Positions 40,356 through 49,169 of a stretch of 64,000 bases of DNA are shown here, in pieces. The notes below the pieces were generated by a model, which was not told the DNA's origin, did not search any database, and worked only from the letters and a program-made list of their open reading frames with translations. Origin of the DNA: Flavivirga eckloniae (GTDB lineage: Bacteria; Bacteroidota; Bacteroidia; Flavobacteriales; Flavobacteriaceae). The stretch is from assembly GCF_002886045.1 (NCBI RefSeq), contig NZ_CP025791.1, forward strand, positions 4,913,001 to 4,977,000, in the 5' to 3' direction. Each line of letters begins with the position of its first letter. The stretch's first letter is position 1. Both the position numbers and the translations under genes were made by a program.

Positions 40356-42734
40356 TTAAGATTTATTAAATGGTATTGTTAATGATAAGGATATGTTTCT
40401 ACCAGCTTCCGGTACATCTATCAGTCTATAGAAACTAGTATGGTTAAAGTATTTGGAATTGAATACATTGTTGAGTTTCAAACGCAATTCAATAGGTGGG
40501 TTGCTTTTAAAAATGGCCATTTCTGTTAGCAGGGACATATTTAGGACTTGAGCGCCTTTGGTTATTTCTTCTGGAGGCACAATTTGATTTTGGGAAGCTA
40601 TCAATCTATAATCTGCTATTAATTGAGGTTTTTTTAAAAAGAGTAGATTTTTAAATTGGTAATTAGCCGAAAAAAGTGCCGTTAAGGGAGGTGAAAAGGG
40701 GAGCGTAAACCCTTTTTTAGGACCATTTGTTTGTTTTGAATATACATACTCGCCCAAAACATCTAGCTTTAGGTTTTCAAACAGTTTTGTGCTGACTGTA
40801 ATTTCTCCACCAAATCTAAAAACCTTGCTTTGCGTATACTCATAAATCTGTAAAGTTTCATGGTAATTTGGGGTTGGGTTCAAATAGATATAGTTCTCAA
40901 AAAAATTGACAAAGGGGCTTATCGATACATTAAACTTTTTGGCTGTATGGTTTATTTCGATATCTAATTGATAGGATTCCTCTGCATCTAAATCAAGATT
41001 CCCTTTTTCGAAACGATACATATGATAATTGACTCCATCGGAGGTGAGCTCATTAGCCAAAGGCATCCTGAAGCTTTTCCCAACGTTTATTTTATAGGTT
41101 GTATTTTGTCTTACATGACTTAGCCCTAAGGAAGCGCTTACATTTCCAAAGTCTAGGTTTTTATTTTGTGCCCTTTGTTGGTTTATATAAGATGTTGTAC
41201 CATCATTGTTTTTTATAGGAGATGTGTACCAATCATAATAAGATTTGGTTTCTATGAATCCGTGGTCGTAGCGTAATCCCGCTTGCATGTGTAAATCGGG
41301 ACGAATTTCAAAGTGGTCATATGCAAATAAACCAATGGTTAGTCGATTATATTCTGGAATTAAAAACCCCCATCCATCTATGGTATTCTCTTGTAGTTCC
41401 AGATTTAAACCTGCCACAATTTTTTGTTTATGGTTCGATTTAAAAACACCCCTGGAATTAAGCGCATAAGTGTTTTTATTAAATTCACGTTCCTTAGTGT
41501 CAGATGGTTTTGGCATATAACCATGCGGTACTGGTTCAGAATGTTCCTCTCTATGATTATTTTGGTATCCTAAATCAAAATGAAACGTATGTTTATTACC
41601 TGCTATGGACGTATTATTGGTTATTTTTAAATGATTGACTTTATGATATGGGAGATCAATATCTCTGTTAGAACCATCATAGTCTATACTTGAGGTTCTA
41701 ACCTCCAATCCATGAGCATTTGCAAAAAAACCGTTCTTTGCAAAAACATTACTAAATGTAGTTTCCGACTTTACATTTTCTGAAATATATCCTATTCCAA
41801 TACTTCCGTTTACTTCCCTTCCCGCTGTATTCCTTAAGTTGTTATCATGCAATTTAAAAATGTAATTTTCATATCGTATTTTATCTGCAGGTACCTTGTA
41901 ATCTCCATAATCCCGAAATGTTAATCGACTGCGGTAAAACCACTTTTCTGTTCTTGCTTGAATGCCCGAGGATACCCCTAATAAATTGTTGTTGCTTTCT
42001 CCCAAAAGATTTACTTCACCGGTAAAAGAATTTTGAAGAGGAACTTTAGATGGTTGTATGTCCACAACACCAGCAATGGCATCAGAACCGTAAAGTAAGG
42101 ATGCCGGACCTTTTATAACCTGGATATTTTCTATACCATATTGATCAATCTCCAACCCATGGTCGTTACCCCATTGTTGTGCTTCATGTTTGATACCGTT
42201 CTGAACCACAACGACCCTATTAAATCCCAGTCCTCTTATAACAGGTTTAGATTGCCCAGAACCAATATTTATAGTACTTACCCCTGGAACTTTTTCTAAG
42301 GTTTGCATCAAGCTGTTTTCCCTGTTTTTCTTCAAGAATTCTTCAGAGATGGTATACGAAACCGTTGGAAGCTCGCTTATTTCTCTTTTTTTTGTTTTAC
42401 CGCGAATTTCTACCTCTTTAAGAATCGTGGCAGCTATTTTCATAGCTATTATAACCTCTGTTTTTTTTGAATCTGCTTGAATGGTAAACATTTCAGGGAT
42501 ATAGCCTAAATGAGTAACTTTAAGGGTATAAGCACCTTTGGAAAGATTTTCAACATGAAATTCTCCATTAGCATTAGAAATAGTATTTAGATTTTCGCCA
42601 ACGATGTTGGCACCTTCAATTGGTTTTAAGCTATTGGCATTTATCACGATCCCTTTTATTTTAAAGGAATCTTGAGCATGGGCTATTGAGCAAAGGCTAA
42701 AATATAGCCAGATACCCAGTATTTTGTATACCAT
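40356..42734 (-). CDS. TonB-dependent receptor (probable metal uptake)
   Basis: 792 residues with a signal peptide (MVYKILGIWLYFSLCSIAHA). Order: carboxypeptidase-regulatory sandwich (IKGIVINANSLKPIEGANIV, about 24-105), plug (EVEIRGKTKKREISELPTVS, PVIRGLGFNRVVVVQNGIKH, GPASLLYGSDAIAGVVDIQP, about 110-230), 22-strand barrel, ending NISLSLTIPF. A His-rich loop (HREEHSEPVPHGYMPKPSD) resembles the metal-ligand loops of zinc receptors such as ZnuD. With DUF4625 lipoproteins and a His/Cys small protein it looks like a Zn- or related metal-uptake system. The candidate Zur boxes lie upstream. Confidence 0.88.
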   Translation of the reverse strand: MVYKILGIWLYFSLCSIAHAQDSFKIKGIVINANSLKPIEGANIVGENLNTISNANGEFHVENLSKGAYTLKVTHLGYIPEMFTIQADSKKTEVIIAMKIAATILKEVEIRGKTKKREISELPTVSYTISEEFLKKNRENSLMQTLEKVPGVSTINIGSGQSKPVIRGLGFNRVVVVQNGIKHEAQQWGNDHGLEIDQYGIENIQVIKGPASLLYGSDAIAGVVDIQPSKVPLQNSFTGEVNLLGESNNNLLGVSSGIQARTEKWFYRSRLTFRDYGDYKVPADKIRYENYIFKLHDNNLRNTAGREVNGSIGIGYISENVKSETTFSNVFAKNGFFANAHGLEVRTSSIDYDGSNRDIDLPYHKVNHLKITNNTSIAGNKHTFHFDLGYQNNHREEHSEPVPHGYMPKPSDTKEREFNKNTYALNSRGVFKSNHKQKIVAGLNLELQENTIDGWGFLIPEYNRLTIGLFAYDHFEIRPDLHMQAGLRYDHGFIETKSYYDWYTSPIKNNDGTTSYINQQRAQNKNLDFGNVSASLGLSHVRQNTTYKINVGKSFRMPLANELTSDGVNYHMYRFEKGNLDLDAEESYQLDIEINHTAKKFNVSISPFVNFFENYIYLNPTPNYHETLQIYEYTQSKVFRFGGEITVSTKLFENLKLDVLGEYVYSKQTNGPKKGFTLPFSPPLTALFSANYQFKNLLFLKKPQLIADYRLIASQNQIVPPEEITKGAQVLNMSLLTEMAIFKSNPPIELRLKLNNVFNSKYFNHTSFYRLIDVPEAGRNISLSLTIPFNKS

Positions 42735-42957
42735 CGTTTGTAATTACTGTTTAAATTGAATATGCGTTCCAGAAAAATGGAACTATAGTAAACCCCATAC
42801 ATTTATAAAAAGAGCATCGCAAATTGTATTGTAGCATTTAGCCTAAAGATTAAGTCTGACTAAATTCAAGACAATTAAATAAGCGTTAGGTGTTATTAAA
42901 AACACCAATTCTTAAGTGAAAAATCTTATATAAAGGATATAAAATGTATAGGAGGAC

Positions 42958-43266
42958 TTATATTAAAGAAGGAGGAGGTCTGGAAAATAGCTGGGCTTTT
43001 GAAAGAATAGTTTCTCCAAGAAAAGAGTAAGATGTAATTAAGTCCCTGCTTACTACAAGCTCTACGCTCTCAATTGGAGTATATGGTGAGTCTGATGTAA
43101 TTGTGGGAATTAAATTATTTGTTATAATATGGTCGCAGATAACACAGGGGTCTGCGTGCTCTTTGTCATCTGAATGGGAAAGCCCATGCAACCCTGCCAT
43201 TTTTAATGATATAAAAAAGACAAGGAAGAAATAAGCAAGGCTATTTTTAAGATGACTGTTCTTCAC
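42958..43266 (-). CDS. Small His/Cys-containing membrane-anchored protein
   Basis: 102 residues, start GTG at 43266 (MKNSHLKNSLAYFFLVFFIS). One N-terminal hydrophobic segment (about 10-24), then HGLSHSDDKEHADPCVICDH, a compact patch of His and two Cys (CVIC) suited to Zn or Cu binding. The rest is unremarkable. It precedes the TonB receptor by 223 bp and is the first gene behind the tandem regulatory repeats, so it is probably expressed with the receptor in response to metal. No named family. Confidence 0.65.
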   Translation of the reverse strand: MKNSHLKNSLAYFFLVFFISLKMAGLHGLSHSDDKEHADPCVICDHIITNNLIPTITSDSPYTPIESVELVVSRDLITSYSFLGETILSKAQLFSRPPPSLI

Positions 43267-43360
43267 TAAATATATTTATTATTCTAGTAGTTTTATGGCT
43301 TGACTTAATAAATCTAGAATACCATTTATTTTTTGCAAAGTTATAAAAAAACTTATTAAC

Positions 43361-43403
43361 GCAACTAAATCGCATTAAATTTATTGCAACTTATTTGCAT
43401 TAA
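43361..43403 (-). promoter_or_regulatory. Tandem 18-bp repeats, candidate Zur/Fur-family operator
   Basis: GCAACTnnnTnGCATTAA occurs twice (43361-43378 and 43386-43403) 25 bp apart, upstream of the small protein / TonB receptor locus. The second has the inverted half-sites TGCAA and TTGCA around CTTAT, as expected for a Fur-superfamily box; a further TTTGCAAAGTTA lies at 43332. The regulator is inferred. Confidence 0.5.
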
Positions 43404-43936
43404 TGGATGAGACGAAAAAATAACTTAAGTGAAATAGGGGCAAAAAAAATTAGTAAAAATAACCTCTTTTTCTTTAATGTATTGATTTGTAGTTTATTAA
43501 CTAAATGACATTGCCCTCGAAGGAGGATCAAGGAGGGTGTGTTTAAATACAAAACACTTTATAAGTTTAACAATTAGTACTTTAAAATGAAGTTAAATAA
43601 TTTAAATTAATTAGTATCACTTACTATAAATCTATATAGATGTGTTTGTTAAGATATTACTAGCAATTTTTTCTTCCGAACCTAAATTTCTCTAAAATAC
43701 AGTTTCTAATCGAACATAATGTCACCCGTTAACAATCATTTAATCTAAGTTTAAAACTGCCATTACACCAAAACGTTTTTGCATTTGTAATATTTGCATT
43801 ATCAATTTTGATATATGAAAATAGCATTGATTTATCTATCTGCCTCGATAGTAAATTTTTTAATTATTCGCTTTAGCAGTAACTACGCCTCCCTCAAATT
43901 TAAAACGTTTAAAAATAAAAATAGCGTCACATACAT
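43404..43936. other. Intergenic region with a dispersed repeat
   Basis: About 530 bp between divergent loci. No coding frame is supported. It contains the dispersed repeat (43499-43596) also found at 59107-59206, and otherwise AT-rich sequence that must hold the promoter for the plus-strand operon at 43937. Confidence 0.5.
43499..43596. repeat. Dispersed 98-100-bp intergenic repeat, copy 1
   Basis: AACTAAATGACATTGCCCTC... to GAAGTTAAAT, about 85% identical to 59107-59206. The shared core includes TTTAAATACAAAA and TTATAAGTTTAACAAT. Both copies lie upstream of an expressed gene; possibly a mobile or regulatory element. Confidence 0.7.
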
Positions 43937-44797
43937 ATGAAAAAAAGACCTATTGATGTCGTGGTACTTTCCGATATTCATTTGGGAACCTACGGATGTC
44001 GAGCAAAAGAGTTATTAAAATATCTAAAGTCGATCAATCCTAATACGGTTATATTAAATGGCGATATTATAGATATCTGGCAATTTAGCAAGCGCTATTG
44101 GCCAAAATCCCATATGAAAGTGGTTAAGCAATTTATGACCTGGATTTCCAAAGGCGTAGAAGTGTACTACGTTACAGGAAATCATGATGAAATGCTTAGG
44201 AAATTTGTTGGCTTCGAATTGAGTGCCTTTAGTATAGTTAATAAAGTCATGTTGGATATTGATGGTAAAAAAGCCTGGATATTTCACGGAGACGTATTTG
44301 ACGTAACCATGCAGCACTCCAAATGGATTGCTAAGTTGGGCGCTGTGGGTTACGACTCTTTAATACTATTAAACAGTGCCATAAATTTCTTTGCATTAAA
44401 AATGGGAAAAGGCCCCATATCCATGTCTAAAAAAATTAAAAATAGTGTAAAATCTGCCGTAAAGTTTATTAATAATTTTGAGCAAACGGCTGCCGATATT
44501 GCTATAGAAAATAATTACGACTATGTAATCTGCGGTCATATACACCAACCAGAAATAAGAACTATCGAAAATTCCCATGGTTCGGTTATGTATTTAAACT
44601 CGGGAGATTGGATTGAAAACTTAACAGCCCTAGAATATAACGATAAAACATGGCGTCTTTATAGTTACGAAGCCGATGAAACCATTCAAAAAGAATCTAA
44701 AAAAGATGCAGAGCAGGAAGAGGAGGAATCGCAAGTCCTGGAAAATAAGGAGCTTTTTCAGAATTTAATCAAGGAATTTCAATCGATTAAAAAATAA
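43937..44797 (+). CDS. UDP-2,3-diacylglucosamine diphosphatase-like metallophosphoesterase
   Basis: 286 residues with the calcineurin-like phosphoesterase motifs in order: SDIHLG (D-x-H), NGDIID (GDxxD), TGNHDEM, FHGD and GHIHQPE. The length and the FHGDVFDVTMQHSKW segment fit the LpxH-related Bacteroidota family. LpxH cleaves UDP-2,3-diacylglucosamine in lipid A synthesis; this clade may do something similar. 36 bp upstream of the glycosyltransferase, so likely one operon. The C-terminal acid-rich tail (ESKKDAEQEEEESQVLEN) is unusual. Confidence 0.82.
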   Translation: MKKRPIDVVVLSDIHLGTYGCRAKELLKYLKSINPNTVILNGDIIDIWQFSKRYWPKSHMKVVKQFMTWISKGVEVYYVTGNHDEMLRKFVGFELSAFSIVNKVMLDIDGKKAWIFHGDVFDVTMQHSKWIAKLGAVGYDSLILLNSAINFFALKMGKGPISMSKKIKNSVKSAVKFINNFEQTAADIAIENNYDYVICGHIHQPEIRTIENSHGSVMYLNSGDWIENLTALEYNDKTWRLYSYEADETIQKESKKDAEQEEEESQVLENKELFQNLIKEFQSIKK

Positions 44798-44833
44798 AAA
44801 CCTGTTTCAAGTCAAATTAATAAGACCTCAAAA

Positions 44834-45826
44834 ATGAAAGTACTTTACGCCATTCAAGGTACAGGCAACGGCCACTTAAGTAGAGCTAGGGATATTATTC
44901 CGATACTTCAAAAAAAGAATATAGAAATAGATATTCTATTAAGTGGTACACAAGCCGATGTTGATATCCCTTACCCCATAAGCTATCAGTTTAAAGGGCT
45001 TAGTTTTATTTTTGGTAAAAAAGGTGGGGTTGATATGTGGAGAACCTACGTAAAGGCCAATACAAGACGCCTTCAAAAGGAAATAAGTAGCCTTCCCATT
45101 GAAAAGTATGATGTTATAATTAATGATTTTGAGCCTGTTTCGGCTTGGGCGTGCAAACTTAAAAACAAACCCTGTGTGAGTTTAAGCCATCAGGCTGCGG
45201 TATTATCCCCAAATGCTCCAAAGCCAAAAAAGCAAGATCCTTTAGGGAAGTTTATTCTTAAAAGTTATGCCCCAACCACCAGGCAATATGGATTTCATTT
45301 TAAAGCTTATCAGGATAATATTTTCACACCGGTTATAAGGCAGGATATTAGAAATGCATCATGCAAAAAATTAGACCACTATACAGTGTATTTACCATCT
45401 TATAGCGATGATAAAATATTAAAAATGCTTTCTATGGCTAAAAACGTTAAATGGGATATTTTTTCTAAACACAATAAAAAAGTGATTGTAGATAAAAACA
45501 TAAAAATACAACCTATAACCAATGAAGCCTTTGTGCAAAGTATGGCAAATAGTAAAGGGGTGCTTTGCGGAGCAGGTTTTGAAACACCAGCAGAAGTACT
45601 TTACATGAAAAAGAAACTTATGGCTATTCCTATGAAAGGGCAATACGAGCAACAATGTAATGCAGCTTCTCTAAAGGAATTGGGTGTTCCGATTATAAAA
45701 TCGCTTAAAAAAAAGCATTTCGAAAAATTAATGAATTGGATTGAAACCGATGACTTTGTTGAAGTGGATTATCCAGATATAACAGAACGTATAATTGATC
45801 AATTGATTGAAGAATCTCTTGTTTAG
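44834..45826 (+). CDS. MJ1255-type glycosyltransferase
   Basis: 330 residues with the GT-B fold: N-terminal MKVLYAIQGTGNGHLSRARD (GNGH loop) and C-terminal VQSMANSKGVLCGAGFETPA and MKGQYEQQCNAASLKELG. This pattern matches the MJ1255/VC2487 family (TIGR00661), related to MurG. It is probably cytosolic and transfers a sugar from a nucleotide sugar to a lipid or surface-polymer precursor. Operon with the phosphoesterase upstream and the GH1 gene 10 bp downstream. Confidence 0.78.
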   Translation: MKVLYAIQGTGNGHLSRARDIIPILQKKNIEIDILLSGTQADVDIPYPISYQFKGLSFIFGKKGGVDMWRTYVKANTRRLQKEISSLPIEKYDVIINDFEPVSAWACKLKNKPCVSLSHQAAVLSPNAPKPKKQDPLGKFILKSYAPTTRQYGFHFKAYQDNIFTPVIRQDIRNASCKKLDHYTVYLPSYSDDKILKMLSMAKNVKWDIFSKHNKKVIVDKNIKIQPITNEAFVQSMANSKGVLCGAGFETPAEVLYMKKKLMAIPMKGQYEQQCNAASLKELGVPIIKSLKKKHFEKLMNWIETDDFVEVDYPDITERIIDQLIEESLV

Positions 45827-45835
45827 AATGTAAGA

Positions 45836-47188
45836 ATGAATAAAGATTTTAATTTAAACTCCCAGGATTTTGAAAATGATTTCGTGTGGGGTGTTTCCAC
45901 AGCTGCCTATCAAATAGAAGGCGCATATAATGTTCATGATAAAGGCCCTTCAATATGGGATGAATTCACGACCAAAAAAGGCACTGTTTTTCAAGGCCAA
46001 CACGCTCAAAAGACCTGCGATTTTTACAATAATTTCGAAACCGACATCTTACTCATGAAGACTATGAATATAAAGCATTTTAGGCTTTCATTGGCATGGT
46101 CTAGAATACTACCTAACGGATGTGGTACAGTAAGTCGGGAAGGTATCGCATTTTACAATCGGGTTATAGATTTTTGTTTAGAATGTGGTGTTACGCCATG
46201 GGTAACATTGTATCATTGGGATTTACCTCTGGCTTTACAACAAAAAGGAGGATGGGTTAACAGGGATATTATTAATTGGTTTGAAGAATACGCAACTGTT
46301 TGCGCTAAGGAATTCGGAGATCGGGTTAAGCACTGGATGGTATTAAATGAGCCTATGGTATTTACAGGAGCTGGCTACTTTCTAGGCGTACATGCCCCAG
46401 GCAGTACGGGGTTAAAAAACTTTTTACCAGCGGTGCATCATGCCGTATTATGTCAGGCAGTAGGCGGGAGAGTATTACGAAATATAGTACCTAATGCTTC
46501 CATTGGTACTACGTTTTCTTGTTCGCAAATTACACCATATAAAAACACGCCTAAAGATATAGAAGCAGCAAAAAAGGCAGACGCACTACTCAACCGCCTT
46601 TTTATTGAGCCTGCATTGGGCCTAGGGTATCCTGTAGATGCTGTTCCTGTACTTAAACGTTTAGAGAACTATCAGAAACCCGGAGATGAAACAAAAGCTA
46701 TTTTCGATTTTGATTTTATCGGCGTACAGAATTATACCCGAGAGGTTGTAAAACACAGTTATTTTGTACCATATATACAAGCTAAAATTGTAAAAGCGTC
46801 TCAGCGTGACGTTAAAAATACACTTATGGATTGGGAGGTTTATCCACCAAGTATTTATAATATGATTGCACAATTTAGTAAGTACGAAGGTGTTAAAAAG
46901 ATTCTTATTACAGAAAATGGAGCAGCCTTTACCGATTTGGTAATGGACGGAAAAGTTAACGATTTGGAAAGGCTGCAATATTTACAATCGTATATTAAAC
47001 AGGTACATAAAGCCAAAGAGGATGGCTATAATGTTGGCGGTTATTTTATTTGGACATTTACAGATAATTTTGAGTGGGCAGAAGGCTATCGCCCAAGATT
47101 TGGCTTAGTATATACCGATTTTACAACACAGGAACGTATTGTTAAGTATTCAGGTAAGTGGTTTAAAGAATTTTTGGGAAATACTTAA
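45836..47188 (+). CDS. GH1 family beta-glucosidase
   Basis: 450 residues, the normal length. (beta/alpha)8 barrel with acid/base E172 in MVLNEPMVF and nucleophile E360 in ILITENGAA. N-terminal DFVWGVSTAAYQIEGAYNVH and the conserved ends GYFIWTFTDNFEWAEGYRPR and FGLVYTDF are classical GH1. No signal peptide, so it is intracellular and hydrolyses beta-glucosides or related beta-glycosides brought in from outside. It is the last gene of the operon starting at 43937, 10 bp after the glycosyltransferase. Confidence 0.95.
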   Translation: MNKDFNLNSQDFENDFVWGVSTAAYQIEGAYNVHDKGPSIWDEFTTKKGTVFQGQHAQKTCDFYNNFETDILLMKTMNIKHFRLSLAWSRILPNGCGTVSREGIAFYNRVIDFCLECGVTPWVTLYHWDLPLALQQKGGWVNRDIINWFEEYATVCAKEFGDRVKHWMVLNEPMVFTGAGYFLGVHAPGSTGLKNFLPAVHHAVLCQAVGGRVLRNIVPNASIGTTFSCSQITPYKNTPKDIEAAKKADALLNRLFIEPALGLGYPVDAVPVLKRLENYQKPGDETKAIFDFDFIGVQNYTREVVKHSYFVPYIQAKIVKASQRDVKNTLMDWEVYPPSIYNMIAQFSKYEGVKKILITENGAAFTDLVMDGKVNDLERLQYLQSYIKQVHKAKEDGYNVGGYFIWTFTDNFEWAEGYRPRFGLVYTDFTTQERIVKYSGKWFKEFLGNT

Positions 47189-47200
47189 AAAGTGTTTCTT

Positions 47201-47333
47201 CTAGTCTTTTATTTTATTAAAGTATGCTCCGAATTCCAAATACCTGTTAAACGTTTTGTAAAACTCAGAATAACTTCCAAAACTAGCCTTATAAGTAAAC
47301 ATAAAGCCTAGGTGACCTTTCTTACATTAAGAA
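47201..47333 (-). pseudogene. C-terminal gene remnant on the opposite strand
   Basis: The minus strand reads KKGHLGFMFTYKASFGSYSE, then FYKTFNRYLEFGAYFNKIKD and a TAG at 47201. It has the look of a coding fragment but no start and no match I can name. It is in opposite orientation to the neighbouring genes and lies in the 282-bp gap between the GH1 and PhyH genes. Confidence 0.4.
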
Positions 47334-47470
47334 TTTCCTTTATTTGAACAATTTGTAACCACTAATAAGCAGATTAGAAGAAGTGTTTCCGTTTCGTAAA
47401 TTCTAAATTTGGAACACAGAAGAATATCAATATATCAATGATATTCTTAAATTTTAATCATTTCTACAAT

Positions 47471-48304
47471 ATGAAGGTTATTAGTAAAGAAAAAGAATAT
47501 TTCGACGAACATGGGTTTGTAGTGATACGAAATTTTTTCTCAAAAGAAGAAATTCAAAGACTAAGCAACAAAGCGCACAATGATAATCAACTGGACAAAG
47601 CGTCATCTACAATGGACGATGGTAAGGGAAATGCTGTGCGTTTATCATTATGGAATCACCCTGGCGATAGTATTTATGGAATGTTTGCGAGATGTAATAA
47701 ACTCGTGAATAAGGTCGAGGAGTTTTTGGAAGGTGAAGTATACCATTACCACTCAAAAATGGTTTTGAAGGATGCAAAGGTTGGTGGGGCCTGGGCATGG
47801 CATCAAGATTATGGTTATTGGTACCAAAATGGGCTTCTTTTCCCCGATCTCTGTAGCGTTATGATTGCCGTAGATAAAGCAACGAAAGAAAATGGTTGTC
47901 TTCAGGTAATACGTGGTTCTCATAAAATGGGACGTGTAAACCATGTGTTGAGTGGCGATCAGGCAGGAGCAGACATGGAAAGGGTTAACGAGGTACTTAA
48001 AGTTAGAGAAAAAGTTTACTGCGAGATGGAACCCGGAGACGCATTGTTCTTTCATTCAAACCTCCTACATGCTTCAGATCAAAACAAATCTGAAAACTCC
48101 AGATGGTCCATGATATGCTGTTATAACAAGGCAAGTAACAATCCGTACAAAGAATCGCATCATCCCTCTTATGTCAAGTTAAATAAAGTAAATGATGAAA
48201 TGATATTAAAGGTAGATATCGGTAATAACGATAACCAGAAGGTCGATTTTTCAGACCTTCGTTCAGACGATAAAAGTGCTACAAGTCTTGAGTCTGGTGT
48301 TTAA
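47471..48304 (+). CDS. Phytanoyl-CoA dioxygenase (PhyH) family protein
   Basis: 277 residues from the ATG at 47471 (MKVISKEKEYFDEHGFVVIR). The jelly-roll 2OG/Fe(II) enzyme motif is present: WAWHQDYGYW carries H-x-D and GDALFFHSNLLHAS the distal His, with a R near SRWSMICCYN for 2-oxoglutarate. It probably hydroxylates or demethylates a small molecule such as a sugar or osmolyte. It is the first gene of a set with two TIM-barrel proteins and an oxidoreductase. Confidence 0.85.
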   Translation: MKVISKEKEYFDEHGFVVIRNFFSKEEIQRLSNKAHNDNQLDKASSTMDDGKGNAVRLSLWNHPGDSIYGMFARCNKLVNKVEEFLEGEVYHYHSKMVLKDAKVGGAWAWHQDYGYWYQNGLLFPDLCSVMIAVDKATKENGCLQVIRGSHKMGRVNHVLSGDQAGADMERVNEVLKVREKVYCEMEPGDALFFHSNLLHASDQNKSENSRWSMICCYNKASNNPYKESHHPSYVKLNKVNDEMILKVDIGNNDNQKVDFSDLRSDDKSATSLESGV

Positions 48305-48329
48305 AAAAGAATCAATTAAAACTTAATGT

Positions 48330-49151
48330 ATGAAACTAGGAATTATTAATAGTGCTTTCGGTCAAGCCGGCATGGATACAAAAACAGGATTAGAACATAT
48401 CGCAAGAATCGGTTTTGACACCGTCGATATCTTTCCTGAGCCAATGACCATTGACGATCAAGAAACTAACCTCATTATCGATACCTGTAGTAAACATGGA
48501 CTGCCTATTACTTCGGTAGTAGTAGTTGCACTGGGAATAGTCGATTTTAATGACCCCGTTCGCCATTTTCATGTAGAAAGAATTAAAAAAACTGTAGATC
48601 TTGCCAAAAAATTCAATGCCAAAAATGTATTGCTCGTTTTAGGTGAATATGTATGGCAAAAGGAAGTAATCCCTCCAGAACAACAATGGGCATGGGCTGT
48701 AGAGCATGTAAAGGACATTGGAGCATATGCGAATGAATTTGGTATTGAAATAGCACTCGAATTAGAACCCTTTAGATTGAGTTTGCTGAATACTGTACCA
48801 AAAATGGCGCAATTTATTGACGACTGTGGGCTTCCAAATGTTAAGGCCAATATAGATATAAGTCATTTGGTACTTGCCGATTCAAGCCCTTCAGAACTAG
48901 CACTTTTAAAAGGTAAAGCTACTCATGTACATATTAGTGATTGTAATGGTATGATTCACGGCGACCTTCCTCCAGGTCGAGGCGTAGTGAAATTTGCACC
49001 GTACCTACAAGCTATAAAGGAGCTGGACTTCGATGGTTCTATTTCCTTAGAACTGGAATATTCTCCCGATCCTTCAAAAATAGTAGAATGGGTAGAAGAG
49101 GCTTATGACGCAACGAATAAACTAATGCAACTAGTAGGTTTAAGAAGTTAA
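48330..49151 (+). CDS. Sugar phosphate isomerase/epimerase family TIM-barrel protein
   Basis: 273 residues of the xylose-isomerase-like TIM-barrel superfamily. Metal-ligand pattern: ALELEPFRLS (Glu), VKANIDISHL (Asp/His), THVHISDCNG (His) and GSISLELEYS (Glu). 26 bp after the PhyH gene and 19 bp before the Gfo/Idh gene, so one operon. It probably isomerises or epimerises a keto-sugar or cyclitol; the substrate cannot be told from sequence. Confidence 0.85.
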   Translation: MKLGIINSAFGQAGMDTKTGLEHIARIGFDTVDIFPEPMTIDDQETNLIIDTCSKHGLPITSVVVVALGIVDFNDPVRHFHVERIKKTVDLAKKFNAKNVLLVLGEYVWQKEVIPPEQQWAWAVEHVKDIGAYANEFGIEIALELEPFRLSLLNTVPKMAQFIDDCGLPNVKANIDISHLVLADSSPSELALLKGKATHVHISDCNGMIHGDLPPGRGVVKFAPYLQAIKELDFDGSISLELEYSPDPSKIVEWVEEAYDATNKLMQLVGLRS

Positions 49152-49169
49152 AAATTAAACAGGATATAC

